Shown here: one piece after another, positions 1-6,317 of the stretch
Layout of the letters: the number at the start of each line of letters is the position of its first letter
Numbering within the stretch: position 1 is the stretch's first letter
NCBI GenBank assembly: GCA_018644785.1
Contig: JABGPV010000148.1
Location: 1-12,901, forward strand
Direction: 5' to 3'
Source of the DNA: Deltaproteobacteria bacterium
GTDB lineage: Bacteria > Desulfobacterota > DSM-4660 > Desulfatiglandales > Desulfatiglandaceae
Length of the DNA stretch: 12,901 bases
Program-made: the position numbers and the translations under genes
The notes under the pieces: model-generated
What the model was told of the DNA's origin: nothing
What the model saw: the letters and a program-made list of their open reading frames with translations, nothing else
The model's database searches: none

Positions 1-1
1 G

Positions 2-943
2 ACAATCGTTTTTCCGGAGGGTGAGGATCCGGTCATTTACGAAGCAGCAAGAAACCTGGCGGAGCAGGGCCTTTGCCGGCCCATCCTGCTGAGAAATGGT
101 AAAACCATACGGGAGGAAACAAAGGTCAAGTCCGACGGCCGGATCCCCCTTATCATCATCGATCCTCTCTCTTCGCCCGAGCTGGAGCGATATATAGACC
201 AATACTGCGAGGAACGCCATATGCCCCGGAGCGTGGGGAAGCGGATTGTGACCCAGCCCCTTTGCTTTGGTGCCATGATGGTAAAGAACAACGATGCCGG
301 CGGCATGGTGGCGGGCATCGCCCATCCCACCGAGGATGTGATCCTGGCCAGCGAGTTGATGATCGGATTCCAGCCGGGGATCGGTCTGGCTTCCAGTTTT
401 TTCGTCATGGAGGCGCCCGGGTTTGCGGGAGGAGAAAACGGCCGACTCATTTTTGCCGACCCCGCAGTCAACCCGGATCCGAACCCGGAACAGTTGGCGG
501 ATATTGCCATAACCACCGCCCATAGCGCCCGGGATCTCCTGGGATGGGAACCCCGTGTGGCCATGCTTTCCTTTTCCACAAAGGGCAGCGCCGAACATGC
601 ACTGGTGGACAAAGTGGTCAAAGCCACGGAACTGGCACGTCAAAAGGCGCCGGAGCTATTGATTGATGGCGAGATGCAGGCCGACACGGCTCTCATGGAA
701 TCCGTGGCCCTCAAAAAGATGAATTCGGAAAGCCCGGTGGCCGGCCGGGCCAACATTCTCATTTTCCCCGATCTGAACGCCGCAAATATCGGCGCCAAGC
801 TGGTGCAGCGCCTGGCAAATGCCGCCAGTTACGGGCCGGTGATCCAAGGGTTTGCCAAGCCGGTGAGCGATCTGTCCCGGGGGGCTACGGTGGAAGACGT
901 GGTTGGGGCGAGCCTCATGGTTTCCGCCAGAGCCGGGTCATAA
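2..943 (+). CDS. pta: Phosphate acetyltransferase, 5'-truncated by window edge
   Basis: Interconverts acetyl-CoA and acetyl phosphate in the cytoplasm; with acetate kinase it links acetyl-CoA to acetate and ATP. The frame is open from base 2, so about 313 residues are visible and only a short N-terminus is missing compared with the usual ~330-residue single-domain form. The first visible residues, TIVFPEGEDP, are the classic N-terminal strand of the family. Further signatures are SFSTKGSAEH, DGEMQADTA, IFPDLNAANI and, near the C-terminus, KPVSDLSRG, whose Ser-Arg pair belongs to the known active site. An internal ATG at 221 exists but would discard conserved sequence, so it is not the start. 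acpS follows after 22 bases, probably in the same transcript. A phosphate butyryltransferase is less likely given the motif set. Confidence 0.93.
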   Translation, partial: TIVFPEGEDPVIYEAARNLAEQGLCRPILLRNGKTIREETKVKSDGRIPLIIIDPLSSPELERYIDQYCEERHMPRSVGKRIVTQPLCFGAMMVKNNDAGGMVAGIAHPTEDVILASELMIGFQPGIGLASSFFVMEAPGFAGGENGRLIFADPAVNPDPNPEQLADIAITTAHSARDLLGWEPRVAMLSFSTKGSAEHALVDKVVKATELARQKAPELLIDGEMQADTALMESVALKKMNSESPVAGRANILIFPDLNAANIGAKLVQRLANAASYGPVIQGFAKPVSDLSRGATVEDVVGASLMVSARAGS

Positions 944-965
944 ACATATTGGCGGGAGGAGATGA

Positions 966-1340
966 ATGAAAGGCATCGGCATCGATATGATCGAACTCGG
1001 CCGCATGGCCGAAACCATAGTACGCTCGGGCGACGTTTTCTTAAAAAGGGTCTTTTCCGATGATGAGATTCAAAAAGCCCGACGCTCGGACCATCCCGAA
1101 AAGTATTTCGCCTCGGCCTTTGCCGCCAAGGAGGCTGTGTTCAAAGCCCTGATCCTGGGCTGGGACCAGGAGGTGGATTTCAGGGAAATCGAAATTTTAC
1201 GGGGGCAATACGGGGAACCGCTGGTGCATCTTCAGGGTAATGTGAAGGCACGTGCCGAAGCCAAAGGGTGCGACCGGGTGTTTTTAAGCCTCTCTTATGA
1301 GACGGATCTGGCAGTAGCAATGGCCTTTGCCGAGGGTTAG
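966..1340 (+). CDS. acpS: Holo-[acyl-carrier-protein] synthase
   Basis: Transfers the 4'-phosphopantetheine arm from CoA to the serine of apo-acyl carrier protein, activating fatty-acid synthesis. At 124 residues it has normal AcpS length. The N-terminus GIGIDMIE carries the Mg-binding Asp7, and FAAKEAVFKAL (about 52-62) carries Lys55 and Glu56 of the second signature. The C-terminal motif reads LSLSYE where most AcpS proteins have a His (V/LSISH or LSLSH), so Tyr replaces that His. The start is supported by GGGAGG a few bases upstream of the ATG. It lies 22 bases after pta on the same strand. No clear terminator hairpin is seen between its stop and the convergent hicA end at 1395. Confidence 0.93.
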   Translation: MKGIGIDMIELGRMAETIVRSGDVFLKRVFSDDEIQKARRSDHPEKYFASAFAAKEAVFKALILGWDQEVDFREIEILRGQYGEPLVHLQGNVKARAEAKGCDRVFLSLSYETDLAVAMAFAEG

Positions 1341-1394
1341 ATTCCCCATAAACAGCGTTTTTCCAAAGTGCGGCATTCTTCTTTATCACCACGG

Positions 1395-1619
1395 TTACCG
1401 ATTCTGGATGAACTCTTCCATAGTAAGTCCGATATCTTTACAGATTTTCCGGAGTAAGATCGGGGAAACATCCCTGCCGGAATGGAAAGAAACAGTTGTA
1501 CCTCGTCCATCTAAATGCCGGAATTGCTTATGTGAACCTCGTTGCCGCACCTCCTGAAAACCAAGCTGCGTCAAAATAGAGACAACTTCTTTCGGTTTGA
1601 GGACTGGTGCCTTGCCCAT
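1395..1619 (-). CDS. hicA: HicA-family mRNA interferase toxin
   Basis: HicA toxins are small double-stranded-RNA-binding-fold ribonucleases that cleave mRNA. The 74-residue product starting MGKAPVLKP has the family layout: a first helix (KEVVSILTQLGF), then RQRGSHKQFRH with the catalytic His (His30 from this start), then a strand with VSFHSGRDVSPILLRKI and a C-terminal helix ending MEEFIQNR. A longer in-frame start at 1679 would add 20 residues overlapping hicB and lacking family resemblance, so the ATG at 1617-1619 is preferred. It lies one base after the stop codon of the antitoxin, so translation is probably coupled. The gene converges on acpS. Confidence 0.88.
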   Translation of the reverse strand: MGKAPVLKPKEVVSILTQLGFQEVRQRGSHKQFRHLDGRGTTVSFHSGRDVSPILLRKICKDIGLTMEEFIQNR

Positions 1620-1620
1620 T

Positions 1621-1830
1621 TTATGCCACCATGACTGTTTGTGTGCCGACAAATTCGGTTTCGAATTGGGGAATTCCATCCTCTAAGAGCATCTCGATGA
1701 CCTCTTTCAAATTCCTATTTAGTTCATCTAGAGTTTCACCCTGGGTATGAGCGCCGGGAAAACCCGGGACAAAGCCCACATATAGCCCCGTGTCCGAGCA
1801 TCTTTCCACGACTGCTGTAAATATTTTCAT
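1621..1830 (-). CDS. hicB: HicB-family antitoxin, short form
   Basis: Antitoxin partner of the downstream HicA. The 69 residues show the partially degraded RNase H fold typical of HicB: MKIFTAVVERCSDTGLYVGFVPGFPGAHTQGETLDEL, where GFPGAHTQGET is the hallmark, followed by a helix NLKEVIEMLL. Many HicB proteins also carry a C-terminal ribbon-helix-helix or HTH domain for promoter autoregulation; this one ends just after the core fold (FVGTQTVMVA), so it has no DNA-binding domain of its own. The start is backed by a strong GGAGG immediately upstream on the minus strand. Order is antitoxin then toxin. No convincing promoter was identified upstream. Confidence 0.87.
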   Translation of the reverse strand: MKIFTAVVERCSDTGLYVGFVPGFPGAHTQGETLDELNRNLKEVIEMLLEDGIPQFETEFVGTQTVMVA

Positions 1831-2183
1831 GGCATGCCTCCTTGTTTATCTGTGGGGGAGGGCGAGGAACATCCTTGCCACCCCTTGCCGCTACCTCTTT
1901 TCAGCTACGGGGCCAATGGAAAAAGCTTTCAGGCGACTGGAGCTGGACTCCCAGACGGCGATCACCATCTTTCAAACCGCTTTGAGGATGGGATGGTCTT
2001 TCAAAATAAACTTCATCTGCACCCAGTCACAAGTGATTAATGAAATCGCTCCTGGTTATAATACTCAAACCAAAGTCTCAAGCCATTTCGAAGATCAGTC
2101 CCAATTCATAATAAGCTGAAATACTATATTCTTTCGATAACTTGTATTTACAAACCCCCTATTTGCGTCTTTGATTCCAAAGT
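1831..2183. other. 353-base stretch without a supported gene
   Basis: This stretch lies between hicB and the chimeric remnant. Open frames of 68 and 109 codons exist on the plus strand, but neither shows a recognisable domain, neither has a clear ribosome binding site, and the longer one begins inside hicB on the opposite strand. The left part is GC-rich with short GGCAAGG-type direct repeats on the minus strand; the right part (about 2035-2180) is AT-rich. The hicBA promoter presumably lies here. It may hold decayed coding sequence, but nothing I can name. Confidence 0.5.
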
Positions 2184-2393
2184 TTACGGACGTTCCACTT
2201 CGTATTCAAGAGAAATAATCTGATCCGTCATTTCTGTAAAGGCGATATCGTGACTAATCAGAAAGAGCTGGTCGTACCAGTGTTCCGTTACAAATACGGG
2301 TAGATTCTTAAAGAGATAGAGGGCTTTCGCGCATTGAATACCCTTGAGGAGGGATGTTATGCTGAGGCTAAGGGTAAGCTTTTCGTTATTCAT
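2184..2393 (-). pseudogene. Chimeric remnant: DUF2779-like N-terminus joined to SMC/Rad50-like ATPase C-terminus
   Basis: A 69-codon minus-strand ORF with a good GGAGG seven bases or so before its ATG (2391-2393). Residues 1-30 or so (LTLSLSITSLLKGIQCAKALYLFKN) resemble the opening of DUF2779/Cas4-like PD-(D/E)XK nucleases, which typically begin with an LSKS..L.GLQCPKALYL type motif. The second half (YDQLFLISHDIAFTEMTDQ then IISLE) looks like the end of an SMC/Rad50/SbcC-type ABC ATPase, where an ISHD H-loop is followed by a final strand. Neither domain is complete: there is no nuclease active site, no Walker A and no Walker B. The most economical reading is a deletion product that fused the start of one gene to the end of another. 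A real small protein cannot be excluded. The family assignments are from memory. Confidence 0.5.
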
Positions 2394-2724
2394 GCTTGCC
2401 TCCATTGATCTTAGTAAAGGGGGCAAATCTTTATTTGGCTCACTTTAACAATAAATCTAATATTTCCTCATACATCTTTCTGCCCAAACAATGGTACTAA
2501 CTCCAGATTATGATATTGTAGTGAAAAAAACAACATGAAAATAGTCAGGAATCCGCTTTCAGAGCGTTGAGACTGTTTGATATTTGTAGATGTAAATGAT
2601 CAAACTGCTGGTCTTTTCGGATGATTACCTGCAAAATACCCCCACCTTCGGATACAAAACCCTTGACGTCCTGTTTAGGCACCATTACCATGGTAAGAAA
2701 ACCCGGAAGTAAGGAGAAAAGGAA
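2394..2724. other. 331-base stretch before the AbrB/PIN operon
   Basis: AT-rich spacer between the divergent chimeric remnant and the AbrB/PIN pair. It holds the candidate vapBC-type promoter and palindrome at 2663-2696 (listed separately). A 38-codon open frame runs from an ATG at 2596 to a TAA at 2710-2712 (starting MIKLLVFSDDYL), with a stop codon directly before the ATG; it has no clear ribosome binding site and no family I recognise, so I do not call it a gene. Nothing else in the stretch is supported. Confidence 0.45.
2663..2696 (+). promoter_or_regulatory. Candidate promoter with palindromic operator for the AbrB/PIN toxin-antitoxin operon
   Basis: TTGACG at 2663-2668 is a five-of-six match to a -35 box; 17 bases later TACCAT (2686-2691) is a four-of-six -10. 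A perfect 12-bp palindrome, TTACCATGGTAA at 2685-2696, covers the -10. That is where an autoregulating antitoxin/toxin complex would be expected to bind. The antitoxin ATG is 28 bases downstream of the palindrome and is preceded by AAGGAG at 2711-2716. The assignment is inference from position and symmetry. Confidence 0.45.
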
Positions 2725-2952
2725 ATGCTGGCAAAGCTAACATCCAAAAATCAGATTACCATTCCGAAAGGCATTATGGTCAATCTTCCGAATGTTCAGT
2801 ATTTCGACGTGGATTATGAGAACGGAAAGATTCTGTTGAAGCCTTTAAAGGTGTATGGGACCGACCTCGGGGAAGTGAGAGAAAAAATAAAGCGCCTGGG
2901 TCTCTCCGAGGATTGTGTTGATGAGGCGGTACGCTGGGCCCGTTCCAGATGA
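2725..2952 (+). CDS. AbrB/MazE-type antitoxin (VapB-like)
   Basis: A 75-residue protein whose N-terminus, LAKLTSKNQITIPKGI, is the swapped-hairpin AbrB/MazE/SpoVT DNA-binding strand seen in many VapB antitoxins; a second strand (FDVDYENGKILLKPL) completes the barrel. The C-terminal part (about 45-75, EVREKIKRLGLSEDCVDEAV) is predicted helical and would wrap the toxin. The start has AAGGAG nine bases or so upstream. The stop codon overlaps the toxin start by four bases (ATGA), the usual translational coupling of such pairs. It probably represses its own promoter by binding the palindrome at 2685-2696. Some homologues are annotated simply as AbrB-family regulators. Confidence 0.85.
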   Translation: MLAKLTSKNQITIPKGIMVNLPNVQYFDVDYENGKILLKPLKVYGTDLGEVREKIKRLGLSEDCVDEAVRWARSR

Positions 2953-3350
2953 AAAGGATTGTAGTCGATACCCATGTACTGGTGAGCGGCCTCCTGTTCG
3001 ACGGAAAACCCGGTAAACTGGTCAAGCTCTGGAAAGAAGGCCGGGTTGTTCCACTCTGTTCGAAAGAAATCGTAAAAGAGTATCTTCGCGTTCTGGCCTA
3101 CCCGAAGTTTCAGCTCTCCGAATCCGAGATCGATTTCCTCCTGACCCATGAAATTCTACCCTATTTCGAGGTGTTGACGGTTAAACCCGGCAAACCTTTT
3201 GTGACCATGGATCCATCGGACGACAAATTTGTCTGGTGCGCCATAGAAGGTCGCGCAGAGGTGATTGTCTCCGGAGAGGAACATCTTCTGAATCTCTCGC
3301 CAAGCCCCGTGCCCATAACCACCGTCACACGGTTTATGGAAGCGCGCTAA
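2949..3350 (+). CDS. PIN-domain ribonuclease toxin (COG1569 type)
   Basis: A 133-residue PIN-domain protein, the predicted endoribonuclease toxin of the pair. Conserved acidic positions are visible: Asp7 in RIVVDTHVLVSGLL, Glu44 in SKEIVKEYLRVLAYPKF, and Asp91/Asp92 in TMDPSDDKFVWCAIEG. The fourth motif, which usually reads SGDKHLL, is SGEEHLLNL here, so Glu110 stands where Asp is customary; an acidic side chain is kept, so activity may remain. The length is normal for the COG1569 'putative toxin component, PIN family', which pairs with AbrB-type antitoxins as here. Translation is coupled to the antitoxin through an ATGA overlap. Confidence 0.87.
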   Translation: MKRIVVDTHVLVSGLLFDGKPGKLVKLWKEGRVVPLCSKEIVKEYLRVLAYPKFQLSESEIDFLLTHEILPYFEVLTVKPGKPFVTMDPSDDKFVWCAIEGRAEVIVSGEEHLLNLSPSPVPITTVTRFMEAR

Positions 3351-3532
3351 TCTCGGCATGAAGTTTATCAATATGTGGCGTTATGTGCTTATTGATGGAC
3401 GACCCCGTTTCACTCGCTTTACGTTTTACACAAGAAATGATCAGGGGAAAAGGGCCCCGAAAATTATGCTTGCTCATTGGAGACATTTGTGATTAATCTT
3501 CAGAAAATTTTCATGATGGAAAGGAGCGGTCG

Positions 3533-3542
3533 ATAACGTTAT
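3533..3542. promoter_or_regulatory. 10-bp palindrome over the regulator start codon
   Basis: ATAACGTTAT is a perfect palindrome whose last two bases are the A and T of the XRE-cupin start codon. A second one, GAAAATTTTC, lies at 3503-3512, centred 30 bases upstream. XRE repressors often bind short palindromes at their own promoter, so these are candidate autoregulatory sites. AT-rich 10-mers are easily found by chance, so support is weak. Confidence 0.25.
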
Positions 3543-4128
3543 GAAAGAAAAAACCGGGAAAGAGGTCTCCGCTGAAATGGGGATGCGGGTCAAAAAGGCG
3601 AGGGAAAGTCTCGGATTAAGTATTTTTGATGTTTACCTGAGATCGGATATTGACGTCGAGCGGCTGTCTCAAATCGAAGAGGGAACGGTTGTCCCGGCCT
3701 TGGGGACGGTTAGTAAACTAGCCAAAGCCCTTGATCTGAAAATGGGATATCTCATCTCCGGTGAAGAGGCGAAGGCCTACACGGTTGTTCGCCGGGATGA
3801 TCGCAAAGTGACCTCCCGATATGATTCAGGGAAGGAAAAACATCACGGCTATGAATATGAATCCCTCGCACCCCATAAAACGGACAGAACCATGGAACCG
3901 TTTATGGTCACCCTCGAACCTTCCGAAACGGAGGAAGAGAGATCGACCCATGACGGTCAGGAATTTATTTTTGTACTCAGTGGGAAAATGGAGGTGCGTC
4001 TTGGGGAGGACATTCTCATTATCGAGCCGGGTGACAGCATCTACTACGACGCCACCGTACCCCACCTGGTAAAATGTCACGGCAAGGAAACCACCAAGAT
4101 TCTCGCTGTCCTCAATGCCGGAAAATAA
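3541..4128 (+). CDS. XRE-family transcriptional regulator with C-terminal cupin domain
   Basis: A 195-residue regulator. Residues about 13-75 form an XRE-type helix-turn-helix (RVKKARESLGLSIFDVY, then LSQIEEGTVVPALGTVSKLAKAL). A linker of about 40 residues leads to a cupin_2 barrel at 115-192, with HDGQEFIFVLSGKMEV, EPGDSIYYDATVPH and His175 as the second cupin motif. Family members are thought to sense a small ligand in the cupin and control neighbouring metabolic genes. The acyl-CoA dehydrogenase/ETF operon lies 139 bases downstream on the same strand, so a CoA ester or its free acid is a plausible effector (inference). AAGGAG at 3521-3526 is 14 bases from the ATG, rather far; Met13 or Met15 are possible alternative starts but have no better site. 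A 10-bp palindrome spans the start codon. Confidence 0.88.
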   Translation: MKEKTGKEVSAEMGMRVKKARESLGLSIFDVYLRSDIDVERLSQIEEGTVVPALGTVSKLAKALDLKMGYLISGEEAKAYTVVRRDDRKVTSRYDSGKEKHHGYEYESLAPHKTDRTMEPFMVTLEPSETEEERSTHDGQEFIFVLSGKMEVRLGEDILIIEPGDSIYYDATVPHLVKCHGKETTKILAVLNAGK

Positions 4129-4249
4129 GTATGCCCATCCGGGGCCGGCAAGAATAATCAAGTCGAGCAGGATCACCCATTACAAGGATCCCGGTGCCCT
4201 TGCGGAATTCGGTATCTTCAGAGATACGTTGTCGTTTTTGAACCGTTGA
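4115..4249 (+). CDS. Small hypothetical ORF overlapping the XRE-cupin stop
   Basis: A 44-codon frame starts with an ATG inside the last codons of the XRE-cupin gene (14-base overlap) and ends just before the acyl-CoA dehydrogenase ribosome binding site. The product begins MPENKYAHPGPARIIKSS and ends RDTLSFLNR; it has no membrane segment and no motif I can assign. Its position would allow coupled translation. It could be a genuine small protein, the leftover N-terminus of a lost gene (regulators of this type often sit next to CoA ligases), or chance. It is listed because it fills most of the gap and its sequence looks protein-like. Confidence 0.3.
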   Translation: MPENKYAHPGPARIIKSSRITHYKDPGALAEFGIFRDTLSFLNR

Positions 4250-4267
4250 AAAGGAAGAATCAGCAAA

Positions 4268-5422
4268 ATGACTTTATGTTATGAGATGGATGAAAAGTAT
4301 AAAATGATCCGGTTGGCGGTCAGGGAGTTCGCGGAAAGCGAAATCAAACCAGTGGCCGGAGAACTCGATGAAAAAGAGGAATTCTCCGTATCATTGACCC
4401 AACAGATGGGGGACATCGGCTTGTTCGGTATGATTGTACCGGAAGCGTACGGAGGCCAGGGTCTGGACTATATTTCCTATATCATCGCCATGGAGGAGGT
4501 TGCCCGAGTGGATGGTTCACAGGCAGCGACCCTCGCCGCGGGCAATTCTCTGGGCATCAACCCCATTGATAAATTCGGCTCAGAAGTCCAACGGAGGAAA
4601 TATCTTCCCGATCTCTGCCGGGGAAAAACCCTTATGGGGTTCGGTTTGACCGAACCGAACGCAGGTTCCGATGCCGGCGCGACCAATACAACCGCGGTCA
4701 AGGACGGGGATTCATGGATTATCAGGGGTAGAAAGACACTGACCACCAATGCCGACACACCGATGACCAAAGGATCGATCGTTCAGGCAGTGACCGGCCA
4801 AAGGCCAAACGGAAGAACCGATTACACCTGTTTTATCGTGGAAAATGGTACGCCCGGTTTCACCCTGAACACGCTGAAACGAAAACTCATGTGGAGGGGG
4901 TCAAATACCGCGGAACTCTTTTTAGACAATTGCCGTATTCCCAGTGATGCTATTCTTGGGAATCCGGGAGATGGGTTCAAACAGATGCTTGAGACCCTCG
5001 ACGGCGGGCGCCTTTCCATCGGGGCCATGGGTCTCGGTTGCGCCCAGGGAGCCTACGAGGCTGCCCTACGCTATTCCAAGGAACGTGTCCAATTCGGTCG
5101 TCCCATCTGCAAGCAACAAGCCATTGCCTTTAAGCTGGCGGATATGGAATTGAAGATCGAACTGGCAAGAAATATTTTGTACAAGGCTTGCTGGTTGGCC
5201 GAGAATAAGCGTCCCTTCGGCAAAGAGGCCGCCATGAGCAAGCTTTATTGCAGTGAAATCGCCAGGGAAGTGGCTGATGAAGCCGTTCAGATCCATGGAG
5301 GATACGGTTTGTTCAAGGATTACGATGTGGAACGTTTTTATCGGGACCAACGCCTTCTACAAATTGGTGAAGGGACATCCGAGATACTTCGGATCGTGAT
5401 TTCGCGGGCAATCGGCTGCTAG
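4268..5422 (+). CDS. Acyl-CoA dehydrogenase family protein
   Basis: FAD-dependent oxidation of an acyl-CoA to its 2,3-enoyl-CoA (or the reverse reduction in some anaerobes), with the ETF encoded directly downstream as redox partner. Its 384 residues are normal for the short/medium-chain clade. The domain order is an N-terminal helical domain, a middle beta domain with the flavin signature GLTEPNAGSDAG (about 126-137), and a C-terminal helical domain with RVQFGRPICKQQ and QIHGGYGLFKDYDVERFYRD (341-360). The catalytic base is present as Glu368 in IGEGTSEILR, the position used by butyryl-CoA-dehydrogenase-type enzymes. AAGGAA at 4251-4256 supports the ATG at 4268; Met7 is a possible alternative. 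Substrate cannot be read from sequence; short-chain, aryl-acyl, glutaryl and alicyclic CoA esters are all possible. Confidence 0.93.
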   Translation: MTLCYEMDEKYKMIRLAVREFAESEIKPVAGELDEKEEFSVSLTQQMGDIGLFGMIVPEAYGGQGLDYISYIIAMEEVARVDGSQAATLAAGNSLGINPIDKFGSEVQRRKYLPDLCRGKTLMGFGLTEPNAGSDAGATNTTAVKDGDSWIIRGRKTLTTNADTPMTKGSIVQAVTGQRPNGRTDYTCFIVENGTPGFTLNTLKRKLMWRGSNTAELFLDNCRIPSDAILGNPGDGFKQMLETLDGGRLSIGAMGLGCAQGAYEAALRYSKERVQFGRPICKQQAIAFKLADMELKIELARNILYKACWLAENKRPFGKEAAMSKLYCSEIAREVADEAVQIHGGYGLFKDYDVERFYRDQRLLQIGEGTSEILRIVISRAIGC

Positions 5423-5458
5423 GCACCCGGAAAAAATGAATTCCTTCGAGGTTTCTAA

Positions 5459-6253
5459 ATGAAGATCATTGTAACAGTAAAACAGGTTCCGGATACCCAG
5501 GAAGTGAAAATAGATCCGAAAACGGGTACGCTTATTCGGGAGGGTGTCCCCAGTATTATCAATCCGGAAGATAAAAATGCCATCGAAGAAGCGCTCAGGA
5601 TAAAAGAACGCCATGACGATGTGGATGTCACGGTTTTATCCATGGGTCCCCCGCAGGCCGAAAGCGCCTTAAGAGAAGCGCTGACCATGGGCGCGGACGG
5701 AGCGGTTCTTGTGAGTGACAGGTCCTTTTCCGGGGCCGATACCCTGGCAACAAGCTACCTGCTTTCGAGGGCCATTAAAAAAATAGGGAAATATGACCTG
5801 ATCCTCTGCGGAAGGCAAGCCATAGATGGCGATACCGGACAGGTCGGCCCGCAACTGGCCGAAGTGCTGGATCTTCCACAGGCCACCTATGCCGAGGAGA
5901 TCAGTATCCGGGGGAATGGGGTGACGGTGAAGAGTAATTTCGACAGCGTCACCCGGGTGATCGAAATGAAAACTCCCGCATTGATCACAGTCACAAAGCG
6001 GATCAATAGACCCCGCTTTAAGACCATGAACGGGGTTCTGAGAGCCTTTCGAGACAAAAAGGTGGCAACCTGGACAAAGGACGATTTGAAACTGAATCCC
6101 ATGCGAATCGGTATCAACGGGTCACCCACCTGGGTGAGGAAGACGTTCGTTCCCAGCCACAACCGTGACGGGCTTGTGATCGAAAAGAAATCGGGAGAGA
6201 TGGCCGAGGATATCATGAATTACCTTTTGGAGAAGACCCTTTTTAGGTTGTAA
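5459..6253 (+). CDS. etfB: Electron transfer flavoprotein subunit beta
   Basis: Beta subunit of the heterodimeric ETF that exchanges electrons with the upstream dehydrogenase. Its 264 residues match the family. It begins MKIIVTVKQVPDT and contains NPEDKNAIEEALRI (about 35-48) and CGRQAIDGDTGQVGPQLAE (about 117-135), the nucleotide-binding loop. In bifurcating ETFs this subunit binds a second FAD rather than AMP, and the GRQAIDGDT.QVGP form of the loop is the one I associate with those clostridial-type ETFs; this subtype assignment is from memory. The ATG is preceded by GAGG seven bases upstream. It lies 36 bases after the dehydrogenase and 64 before etfA, forming a compact operon. Confidence 0.93.
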   Translation: MKIIVTVKQVPDTQEVKIDPKTGTLIREGVPSIINPEDKNAIEEALRIKERHDDVDVTVLSMGPPQAESALREALTMGADGAVLVSDRSFSGADTLATSYLLSRAIKKIGKYDLILCGRQAIDGDTGQVGPQLAEVLDLPQATYAEEISIRGNGVTVKSNFDSVTRVIEMKTPALITVTKRINRPRFKTMNGVLRAFRDKKVATWTKDDLKLNPMRIGINGSPTWVRKTFVPSHNRDGLVIEKKSGEMAEDIMNYLLEKTLFRL

Positions 6254-6317
6254 GGCTGTCGCTGGAAGGCCTACGGCTAATACCTGCCGGATACCGAATA
6301 GATGAAAAGGATGCATT

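Noticed and set aside
37..627. Long minus-strand open frame opposite pta
   Set aside because: It mirrors the well-supported pta reading frame, has no family resemblance, and arises from codon bias of the opposite strand.
2596..2712. 38-codon ORF directly before the AbrB antitoxin
   Set aside because: No ribosome binding site, no family, and it runs through the likely promoter and operator.
6254..6317. A short stretch (GGCTAATACC and GATACC) reminiscent of a conserved 16S rRNA segment
   Set aside because: The similarity covers only about ten bases, with no flanking rRNA helices; the stretch is the etfB-etfA spacer.
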